Positions 9,264 to 15,992 of a DNA stretch of 64,000 bases are shown in pieces. The notes under the pieces are model-generated. The model had not been told where the DNA came from. It was given only the letters and a program-made list of their open reading frames with translations, and searched no databases. Both the position numbers and the translations under genes were made by a program. This DNA comes from Syntrophus sp. (in: bacteria) (GTDB lineage: Bacteria; Desulfobacterota; Syntrophorhabdia; Syntrophorhabdales; Syntrophorhabdaceae), in contig PNOM01000006.1 in NCBI GenBank assembly GCA_013824835.1, positions 1 through 64,000 of the forward strand, in the 5' to 3' direction. Numbering within the stretch: the first letter of the stretch is position 1; each line of letters starts with the position of its first letter.

Positions 9264-9287
9264 CCTGCACACTCCTTTTCAACGGAT

Positions 9288-10064
9288 CTAACGCATTAGT
9301 ATGCACTTCTCAGCGCACTCCGGTCTGTTATTACCGGTACACCCTGCGCCAATACCCACTTTATGGCAGAGAAGCGCATCGTATTTCAACGGGTCTTCCG
9401 GGCAGGCCCCTTTCAGGACATCGGTAATCTCCCGGGCTGCATTCCATGAGGGGCTCCGCCTCTTTGTCCACCCACAACACCTGCCTATCTTGAAAAGATG
9501 GGTATCAAGAGGCACCACAAGGTCTTGCGGGTCCATGAATTCCCACAGCCCTGCATCAATCTCGTCCTTCCTCACCATCCACCTCAGGTAGAGATGCCAC
9601 CGCTTCAAAGGGCTTGCGATGAGGGGCTTCGGAAAGAAGAAAGTCAGTGTATCACCCTCTATTGGAAGATGATTCCTCAAGGACCATATGGCCTTTCTTG
9701 TGTCACCTTTATAATATACCTTATATAATGCTCCCAAGCTACCGTATTTATTGTAAATATAACTCATTACCTCAAACAGAAGGATAATTTCGTCGGTCTT
9801 CTGGAATCTATAGTACAGGCCATTGAGCGCCTTCCAGTTGCCCTCCCTTATGAATTGCTCGGGGCTATCCCCCATCCGCTCAAAGAGGTCTCTGAGAAAC
9901 CGCTTCATTACCTCAATCTTTCCATATGCAAACTGAGAGGCAAAAAAACCTGCGATCTCTTTGTCTCCCCTCTCCCGGTAATGGTGGAGGAATTCCACAG
10001 GGTCATCCTCTATGATCCTTACGAGGCTGTTTTTCTCTCTCTGATAAATCTCTTCGAGGTTAAT
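9288..10064 (-). CDS. TIGR02757/DUF2400 family protein, apparent AUU start
   Basis: Member of the TIGR02757 family of unknown function. The best ATG/GTG/TTG start is a GTG at 9998, but this cuts off conserved sequence: the frame stays open upstream and reads INLEEIYQREKNSLV followed by RIIEDDPVEFLHHYRERGD, with the family's DPxEFL motif lying across the GTG. No ATG, GTG, TTG or CTG exists upstream of it before the in-frame stop. An ATT at 10064-10062 lies 4 bases after GGGAAGG and overlaps the TAA of the upstream gene, so I propose it as the start (258 aa). Several Cys near the C-terminus (GRCCGWTKRR, GIGAGCTGNNRPECAEKC) could bind metal. Confidence 0.75.
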   Translation of the reverse strand: MNLEEIYQREKNSLVRIIEDDPVEFLHHYRERGDKEIAGFFASQFAYGKIEVMKRFLRDLFERMGDSPEQFIREGNWKALNGLYYRFQKTDEIILLFEVMSYIYNKYGSLGALYKVYYKGDTRKAIWSLRNHLPIEGDTLTFFFPKPLIASPLKRWHLYLRWMVRKDEIDAGLWEFMDPQDLVVPLDTHLFKIGRCCGWTKRRSPSWNAAREITDVLKGACPEDPLKYDALLCHKVGIGAGCTGNNRPECAEKCILMR

Positions 10065-10614
10065 GTGACCTTCCCTGACAATACAGAAGTCTCTCTTTCC
10101 ACTCCTTTATCTGGCCGCTGAAAATCAGCCCTGTCTCTTCACGAGCGCCTTCCCATTCCTCCCATGCCTCAACATTCGGCTCACAGCCGTCACCGGTAAT
10201 ACCCATCTCTTTTAGACGGTTCTCGATCTTTTCCCGGATAATTGTCTCTTTCTTTTTCAGTTCCCTGGAAAAGTTCATTACTATCCCCTCAAATTCTTTA
10301 ATAAAAGAATCATACGGGCTACCCCCCATGATCTTTAAAAGGGCAAGGAGTCCGGCATTGTCTTTCGTAATATCAATCTCTTCAAAAAGGGCTTCTGTAA
10401 GTACCCTCTTTTTAATGCTTTGGTCCCCTGCTATCTCATCAAGCTCATCCATGGCCCGGTTCGTCTCAATCATGCCTTCGCAATATCGTCTCAGGATCGC
10501 CCTGACCCTGTTTTCCGTCTCTTTTATCTGAAAGGCCTTCTTCTCCTCTTCATCCATGACGAGATTTCTGGTCCTCTCCATTGCCAACTCAATTGCACTC
10601 TTTATCTCGGCCAT
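10060..10614 (-). CDS. Conserved hypothetical coiled-coil protein
   Basis: 184 aa, highly charged and predominantly helical, rich in Glu/Lys/Arg with no signal peptide, membrane helix or catalytic motif. It probably forms coiled coils (for example residues 5-70 and 105-135). I do not recognise a family. Its stop codon overlaps the proposed AUU start of the DUF2400 gene, so the two are likely co-translated. No strong Shine-Dalgarno precedes its ATG. Confidence 0.65.
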   Translation of the reverse strand: MAEIKSAIELAMERTRNLVMDEEEKKAFQIKETENRVRAILRRYCEGMIETNRAMDELDEIAGDQSIKKRVLTEALFEEIDITKDNAGLLALLKIMGGSPYDSFIKEFEGIVMNFSRELKKKETIIREKIENRLKEMGITGDGCEPNVEAWEEWEGAREETGLIFSGQIKEWKERLLYCQGRSH

Positions 10615-10681
10615 TTTTTTTCAACCAATGATCGCCGCAACACCTGTCAGGGCTGCTCGCGAACGGTCTCCCTCCTGTTTT

Positions 10682-11077
10682 TCAGTCTGTGAACTCTACA
10701 GGGTATCCATCTGCCTTGTCATATTTTTGAGGACTATATTCTACAACAAGGGAGTCCTCCAATCCATAGAAGATATGGGCACATCGGGGCTCGACACGGA
10801 GCTTATCCCCTCTTTCAAGGACATGCTCCTCCCTCAACGATGTATCCATGTCGAGAAAGACCGCACGGAGCCTGCCTTTCACTACATAGAAGAACTCGTC
10901 TTTCATGTGATGAACATGACTGCCCCTGGTAAAACCCTCATTCAATTCAAAACATGCGAGGTGCCAGATCTCCTGCATATAGGAAATCTGGACAAACTCC
11001 CCTTTCTCCTCTGTCCACCTTTTTGCCCCCTCAATCTCTTTTGTTTCAGCCAGCTTCTCGATGGTTACCTTAGACAT
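10682..11077 (-). CDS. Cupin-domain protein
   Basis: Small single-domain beta-barrel protein, about 131 aa. The metal-ligand motif is visible as GSHVHHMKDEFFYVVKG (two His and one Glu, about residues 54-70) with the second cupin motif later (PRCAHIFYGLED). Sugar-nucleotide epimerase or WxcM-like small-molecule binding roles are possible, but no substrate can be assigned. ATG at 11077 is preceded by GGAG with 6-base spacing; an ATG at 11089 in the same frame is possible. It is the first gene of the minus-strand run and is divergent from the restriction island. Confidence 0.75.
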   Translation of the reverse strand: MSKVTIEKLAETKEIEGAKRWTEEKGEFVQISYMQEIWHLACFELNEGFTRGSHVHHMKDEFFYVVKGRLRAVFLDMDTSLREEHVLERGDKLRVEPRCAHIFYGLEDSLVVEYSPQKYDKADGYPVEFTD

Positions 11078-11315
11078 TATACGCTCCATTCATGTTATCT
11101 TCCCCAGAAAGTCTATATATTAGCAGATATGGCCCCGGCCTGCAACGTTCAGGGAGACAGCAGAGCTTCTTTTCCCTGTAATTCCTTGCAATCCCGCTTC
11201 CTCTTTGATAACATTAGGAAAAGCAAAACCGGGGGCAAGAAAAGACAGGCGATTCAGTACCTTGCCCTGCATAGCGTGCTCAAGCCCCGGCAATAAATGG
11301 ATCAGGAATGAGAAA

Positions 11316-12881
11316 ATGGCCAGTAACGGCAATAACGTGAATAATGACAAATCCCTTGAATCGTGGATATGGGATGCGGCATGCAGCATCAGGGGCGCGA
11401 AAGAGGCCTCCAAATATAAGGATTTTATCCTTCCTCTTATATTTGTAAAGCGGCTCTGCGATGTCTTTGATGATGAACTGAACCGGATCGCAAAGAATGT
11501 CGGCACCCGCAAAAAGGCATTTGAGCTGGTCAAGCTCGATAAGGGTCTTGTACGGTTCTATCTGCCCCTCAGGCCGGAAGACCCCGAAGAGCCGGTCTGG
11601 TCGGTCATTCGCAGGCTCTCGGACACAATCGGCCTCACACTCACCACATACCTTCGGGGCATCGCAAAAGAGAACCCGGACCTGTCAGGCATCATCGACC
11701 GGGTGGACTTCAATGCCACAACCCACGGACAGCGCGATATCGACGATGACCGTCTGAGCAACCTCATCGAAAAGATCAGCATGAAGCGGCTTGGTCTTAC
11801 CGACGTGGAAGCAGACATCATCGGTCGCAGTTACGAGTATCTCATCCGTAAATTTGCGGAAGGGAGCGGCCAGAGCGCCGGTGAGTTCTATACGCCGAAA
11901 GAGGTAGGTATGGTCATGGCAAAGATCATGGACCCTGAACCGGCCATGGAGATTTACGACCCCTGCTGCGGCTCAGCGGGGCTACTCATCAAATGTCAGC
12001 TTGCCCTTGAAGAAAAGATGAGCCTCCGGTCCAAATCCAAATACGCGCCCCTTAAACTTTACGGTCAGGAATATACGCCGGAAACATGGGCTATGGCAAA
12101 TATGAATATGATCATCCACGATATGGAGGGCGAGATAGAAATCGGGGATACCTTCCGAACTCCGAAATTCCGAAAGGAGAACCGCCTTCGGACCTTTGAC
12201 CGGGTCGTGGCAAACCCCATGTGGAACCAGAGCTGGTTTACTGAGAAAGATTACGATAACGATGAACTGGACCGGTTTCCGAAGGGCGCAGGATATCCCG
12301 GCAATAAGGCAGATTGGGGATGGACACAGCATATCCTTGCAAGCCTCAGCGAAAAAGGACGTGCCGCCGTAGTCCTCGATACAGGCGCTGCCTCGCGGGG
12401 CTCGGGTAACGCCGGCACCAATAAAGAGAAGGAGGTGCGCAAGTATTTTATAGAGAATGATCTCATCGAAGGGGTTATCTACCTGCCTGAAAACCTTTTC
12501 TACAACACCAGCGCGCCTGGTATTATCATTTTTCTCAATAAGGCAAAACCGAAAGAGAAAAAAGAGAAATACTTCCTCCTTAATGCAGCAAGGGAATTCG
12601 CCAAGGGCGACCCCAAGAACTACATAACCGACGACGGTATTGAACGAATTGCAGCGACATTCAGGGCATGGCGTGAAGAAGAGAAATTCAGCAGGATTGT
12701 CGATAAGGCGGAGATTGCCCGGAACGATTACAACATCTCCCCCAGCCGTTACATTCACACAGCAGACGGTGAGGAATACCGGCCCATCGCGGAGATTGTG
12801 GAGGAATTGAATGCCCTCGAGGAAGAGGCAAAAGTGACCAATGCAGCCCTCAAGGCCATTCTTGCGAGGATAATCTTATGA
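11316..12881 (+). CDS. hsdM: Type I restriction-modification DNA methyltransferase subunit HsdM
   Basis: N6-adenine methyltransferase subunit of a type I RM system, about 521 aa. The N-terminal HsdM helical domain (LESWIWDAACSIRGAKEASKYKDFILPLIFVKR) is followed by AdoMet motif I DPCCGSAGLL (about 215-224) and the catalytic motif NPMW (about 299), a variant of the usual NPPF/Y. The ATG at 11316 has AGGA 8 bases upstream; an extension to 11205 has no RBS and no homologous sequence. It overlaps the next gene by ATGA. It modifies the site read by HsdS, protecting host DNA from HsdR. Confidence 0.93.
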   Translation: MASNGNNVNNDKSLESWIWDAACSIRGAKEASKYKDFILPLIFVKRLCDVFDDELNRIAKNVGTRKKAFELVKLDKGLVRFYLPLRPEDPEEPVWSVIRRLSDTIGLTLTTYLRGIAKENPDLSGIIDRVDFNATTHGQRDIDDDRLSNLIEKISMKRLGLTDVEADIIGRSYEYLIRKFAEGSGQSAGEFYTPKEVGMVMAKIMDPEPAMEIYDPCCGSAGLLIKCQLALEEKMSLRSKSKYAPLKLYGQEYTPETWAMANMNMIIHDMEGEIEIGDTFRTPKFRKENRLRTFDRVVANPMWNQSWFTEKDYDNDELDRFPKGAGYPGNKADWGWTQHILASLSEKGRAAVVLDTGAASRGSGNAGTNKEKEVRKYFIENDLIEGVIYLPENLFYNTSAPGIIIFLNKAKPKEKKEKYFLLNAAREFAKGDPKNYITDDGIERIAATFRAWREEEKFSRIVDKAEIARNDYNISPSRYIHTADGEEYRPIAEIVEELNALEEEAKVTNAALKAILARIIL

Positions 12882-14014
12882 CAAAGAAGGTATCTGCCAA
12901 AAAGCAAGGCACATTACGTCTTGAATTCTACCAGTCTATTACGGAGATCCTTCAGAATGCCCGGCGCAATGCCTATAGAGCCGTCAATTTCACTATGGTC
13001 GAGGCTTACTGGAATGTTGGAAAAATGATCGTTGAGGAAGAACAGCAGGGGAAGGCTTCAGCCGGGTATGGTGAGGCTTTGGTAAGTAACCTTTCAGCAA
13101 GGCTGACCAATGATTTCGGCAAGGGCTTCAACGTTTCCAATGTCTTTGCATTCAGACAATTCTACCTTTCATTTTCAATATTCCGCGCAGTGCGCGGAAT
13201 ATCTGCCGACGATATGCAACAGGATACCGGGAATCCAACATCAATTCTCTCCTCACTACGTAGAGAATTGACATGGACCCATTACCGCCTGCTCATCCGG
13301 GTAGAAAAGGAAAAGGCACGGGAATGGTACATGAATGAGGCTGCAGACCAGAACTGGAGTACACGGGCTCTGGAGCGGCAGATCAACTCCCTCTACTACG
13401 AGCGCCTCATTATGAGCAAGGACAAGGCCCCTGTAATGGAAGAGATGCGGGAAAAGACAGCGCCTTTTGCGCCTGCGCCCGAAGATTTCATCAAAGACCC
13501 CTATGTCCTTGAGTTTCTCGGCCTGCCCGATGTCCGCCAATTCCGCGAATCCGAACTGGAACAGGCTATTGTCGATAAGCTCCAGGCCTTCATGCTCGAA
13601 CTGGGGCGGGGCTTTGCCTTTGTGGCACGGCAGAAGCACATCAGCACCGAGACAAAGGATTTCTTTGTTGATCTCGTGTTCTACAACTATATCCTCAAAT
13701 GTTTTGTCCTAATTGACCTCAAGACCGGCGAACTGACCCATCAGGACATAGGGCAGATGGACATGTACGTCCGTCTCTACGAGGACAAACTTAAAGGCCC
13801 TGATGACAACCCCACCATCGGCATAATCCTTTGCACGGAGAAGGATGCCACTGTAGTCAAGTATTCGGTACTCAAAGAAAATAAGCAACTCTTCGCTTCG
13901 AAATACAAGCTCTATTTGCCTACTGAGCAGGAGCTGATCGAGGAGATTGAGAGGGAAAAGGCGTTGATAGTGAGGGAGCGGGGGATAGGGTATGGAGGAA
14001 AGACAGGGTTATGA
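12878..14014 (+). CDS. YhcG-like PDDEXK nuclease-domain protein (DUF1016)
   Basis: 378 aa. The N-terminal helical DUF1016_N domain (ITEILQNARRNAYRAVNFTMVEAYWNVGKMIVEEEQ) and the C-terminal PDDEXK-like nuclease domain (GFAFVARQKHI-STETKDFFVDLVFYNYILKCFVLIDLKTGEL) are both clear; D of FFVDLVFY and D-K of LIDLKTG are the likely metal and catalytic residues. Such genes are commonly embedded in type I RM loci as accessory genes of uncertain function. The middle is expanded compared with typical YhcG (about residues 100-135, RGISADDMQQDTGNP), and this insert carries two perfect palindromes. ATGA overlap with hsdM. Confidence 0.9.
   Translation: MTKKVSAKKQGTLRLEFYQSITEILQNARRNAYRAVNFTMVEAYWNVGKMIVEEEQQGKASAGYGEALVSNLSARLTNDFGKGFNVSNVFAFRQFYLSFSIFRAVRGISADDMQQDTGNPTSILSSLRRELTWTHYRLLIRVEKEKAREWYMNEAADQNWSTRALERQINSLYYERLIMSKDKAPVMEEMREKTAPFAPAPEDFIKDPYVLEFLGLPDVRQFRESELEQAIVDKLQAFMLELGRGFAFVARQKHISTETKDFFVDLVFYNYILKCFVLIDLKTGELTHQDIGQMDMYVRLYEDKLKGPDDNPTIGIILCTEKDATVVKYSVLKENKQLFASKYKLYLPTEQELIEEIEREKALIVRERGIGYGGKTGL
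13178..13271. repeat. Two palindromes within the yhcG-like gene
   Basis: Palindrome 1, 13178-13202, has two 12-nt arms (ATATTCCGCGCA and its complement) around a central G. Palindrome 2 pairs TCAATTCTCT (13241-13250) with AGAGAATTGA (13262-13271) around an 11-nt loop. Both fall in the part of the gene that looks inserted relative to the family, suggesting a small repeat element that kept the frame. Confidence 0.6.
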
Positions 14015-14328
14015 GCGTCTATAGTCGAAATGTTCACGGTTGTCCAGACATCGCTTCCGGGCTCGAAGCAAAGAGGTGGCTGCCGGAGCGCTGTTTTGCT
14101 CCCTGCTTCGCTGCGCTTTCTTACCCATGCACGATTCACTTGTGCTCAGTTCTCAAACTCGCCACTGGGCTCGAACATGAGAACTGGCCTGAACGCGGCC
14201 TGGCCGCAGTCCCGCTCCAGTTCATCGGCAGGGTACCCAAGAAATGCTCGAAGGCGCGACTCGCAAAAAGCTCCCTCCGGCAGCATGAACACATGGAAAT
14301 TATCAATTTTGAGGCAAAGATAGGATAA
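14011..14328 (+). other. Doubtful 105-codon ORF filling the yhcG-hsdS gap
   Basis: An open frame starts on ATGA at the yhcG stop and ends on TAATG at the hsdS start, so it overlaps both neighbours as real operon genes do. Its product is unusually Cys-rich (CFAPCFAALSYPC) and has no domain I recognise. Two other frames of the same stretch are also nearly open, as expected for GC-rich low-constraint DNA. It may be a remnant of an insertion or a real small gene; I cannot decide. Confidence 0.3.
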
Positions 14329-15575
14329 TGTCAACCCCGGACATGAGTGATTGGACGTCGATCGAGTTCCCCCTAACGATCCGGAAAATCAAGATCGGAA
14401 GGAAAAATCAAATTCTTGCTTCCGAAATTATGTCTTCTGGACGTTATCCAGTTGTTGACCAAGGACAAGGCTTCATTGCTGGGTATACAAATGCAGATCA
14501 AAAAGTTATTTGCAATGATCTTCCGCTTGTGGTTTTTGGGGACCACACACGCTGTGTAAAATATGTTGACTTCCCATTTGTCCTGGGTGCAGACGGTACA
14601 AAGGTTTTCAAGCCTAATGAAGATTTGTTTGACCCTAAGTTTTTTTATTATGCACTCATGAATGTAAAGCTTCCAAATCGTGGATATAATCGGCACTTCA
14701 CGCTTTTAACAGAAAGAAGTATTCCACGGCCCGACATGGATGAGCAGCGAAAGATTGCAGCGGTGCTGGGGATGGTGCAGCGGGCTATTGAGGAACAGGA
14801 GCGGCTGCTTCGGCTCACCACGGAACTGAAAAAATCTTTCCTCCACAAGCTTTTCACCGAAGGTCTTCGTGGCGAACCGCAGAAGATGACAGAAATTGGC
14901 CCAGTGCCGGAGAGTTGGGAGATTACTGAACTTGGAAGGGTTGTTGTTCTTTTTGGAGGATATGCCTTTAAGTCTGACGAGAGTATCCCCTCATCCAATA
15001 CTCAATTGGTTCGGATGGGAAACCTTTACCATAATAAACTCGATTTGACGAGGAGCCCTATCTTTTATCCAGAAGATTTTGCCCAGAAATACCCTCGATT
15101 TGTTTTGAAACCAGGTGACCTGATCATGTCTCTTACTGGTACTAGCGGAAAGGAAGACTATGGATTCACCGTTGAAATTGGGTCCATTGCTAAAACATTA
15201 TTGCTCAACCAACGGATTGTGAGGATTGACCCTATTTCAGAACAGTTAAGTAAAGACTTCCTTTTTTATTTCCTATTGTCTCGGCAGTTTCTCGATCATC
15301 TATATCCAACCGCTAAAGGAATGAAGCAGGCCAATCTTTCAACATATGCTATGAAAACGTTGAAGATTCCAATGCCAACTATTGATGAGCAGAAGGAAAT
15401 CCCAAATGTCTTAAGGATTCTCGATCGGAGAATTGATTTTCACCAGAAACAATCAACTATTTATGCCTCCCTTTTCCGCACCCTCCTCCACCAGTTGATG
15501 ACCGCACAGATTCGGGTTTACAATCTTGATATATCTGAGATAGAAATAAACTGTGAAGAAGAGATGGGAACATAA
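14328..15575 (+). CDS. hsdS: Type I restriction-modification specificity subunit HsdS
   Basis: 415 aa with the two-fold HsdS layout: target recognition domain 1 (about 10-130), a conserved helical spacer (MDEQRKIAAVLGMVQRAIEEQERLLRLTTELKKSFLHKLFTEG, about 137-180), target recognition domain 2 (about 195-345), and a second spacer (TIDEQKEIPNVLRILDRRIDFHQ). It determines the bipartite DNA sequence methylated by HsdM and cut by HsdR. The two halves differ, giving an asymmetric target. The first domain is more AT-rich than hsdM, as expected for exchanged specificity domains. Confidence 0.92.
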   Translation: MSTPDMSDWTSIEFPLTIRKIKIGRKNQILASEIMSSGRYPVVDQGQGFIAGYTNADQKVICNDLPLVVFGDHTRCVKYVDFPFVLGADGTKVFKPNEDLFDPKFFYYALMNVKLPNRGYNRHFTLLTERSIPRPDMDEQRKIAAVLGMVQRAIEEQERLLRLTTELKKSFLHKLFTEGLRGEPQKMTEIGPVPESWEITELGRVVVLFGGYAFKSDESIPSSNTQLVRMGNLYHNKLDLTRSPIFYPEDFAQKYPRFVLKPGDLIMSLTGTSGKEDYGFTVEIGSIAKTLLLNQRIVRIDPISEQLSKDFLFYFLLSRQFLDHLYPTAKGMKQANLSTYAMKTLKIPMPTIDEQKEIPNVLRILDRRIDFHQKQSTIYASLFRTLLHQLMTAQIRVYNLDISEIEINCEEEMGT

Positions 15576-15671
15576 TGCTTATAGTGAGGTTTCGACATAA
15601 ATCGAGCTTGCAAGGCAAGGAATGTATTTTCATTCCCGTTAGTTATCAGATATAATGAAAATGAGGTGCAT

Positions 15672-15974
15672 ATGATGGAACAGGCATTATCGCGTGAGTC
15701 AATTCTCAATACACTGAGAAGGAATAAGGCAAAGATCCTAAAGGAATTTCCCGTAAAGCGGCTTGCCCTTTTCGGCTCTGTAGTGCGTGGCGAGCAGACC
15801 GACCTGAGTGATATCGATATCCTTGTTGATGTGGACCCCTCCATCGGTCTAAGATTTGTAAACCTTGCAGACAGTCTCCAAGAGATGCTTCAACACAAAG
15901 TTGATCTTGTGTCCCGGAGAGGTCTTAAGCCGTCGCTTCTCAAGGTGATTGAAAGGGAGTGCATCGATGTCTAA
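15672..15974 (+). CDS. mntA: MNT-type minimal nucleotidyltransferase (antitoxin)
   Basis: About 100 aa. It has the pol-beta nucleotidyltransferase signature GSVVRGEQTDLSDIDILVD (GSxxR followed by SDxD, about residues 37-55). MntA proteins are antitoxins that AMPylate and silence HEPN RNases. The start is one of two adjacent ATGs (15672 or 15675), with GAGGTG just upstream. The partner toxin, normally overlapping the 3' end of this gene, is reduced to a stub (15967-15990). The antitoxin itself looks intact, with both catalytic Asp present. Confidence 0.88.
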   Translation: MMEQALSRESILNTLRRNKAKILKEFPVKRLALFGSVVRGEQTDLSDIDILVDVDPSIGLRFVNLADSLQEMLQHKVDLVSRRGLKPSLLKVIERECIDV

Positions 15975-15990
15975 GCGCGATCCATTTTAG
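15967..15990 (+). pseudogene. Remnant of HEPN (DUF86) toxin gene
   Basis: A start codon overlapping the mntA stop opens a frame that reads MSKRDPF and then stops at TAG. HEPN/DUF86 toxins paired with MntA commonly begin with MSKRDP or a close variant and overlap the antitoxin in this way. Everything after codon 7 is gone and hsdR begins three bases later. The simplest reading is a deletion that joined the toxin start to the hsdR leader. Confidence 0.6.
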
Positions 15991-15992
15991 AA

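Noticed and set aside
11205-11315. Longer HsdM start
   Set aside because: No RBS and no similarity to HsdM N-termini; the ATG at 11316 fits better.
14030-14323. Alternative frame in the yhcG-hsdS gap
   Set aside because: Ser/Arg-rich shadow frame without RBS; the overlapping 14011 frame is the only one with operon-like borders.
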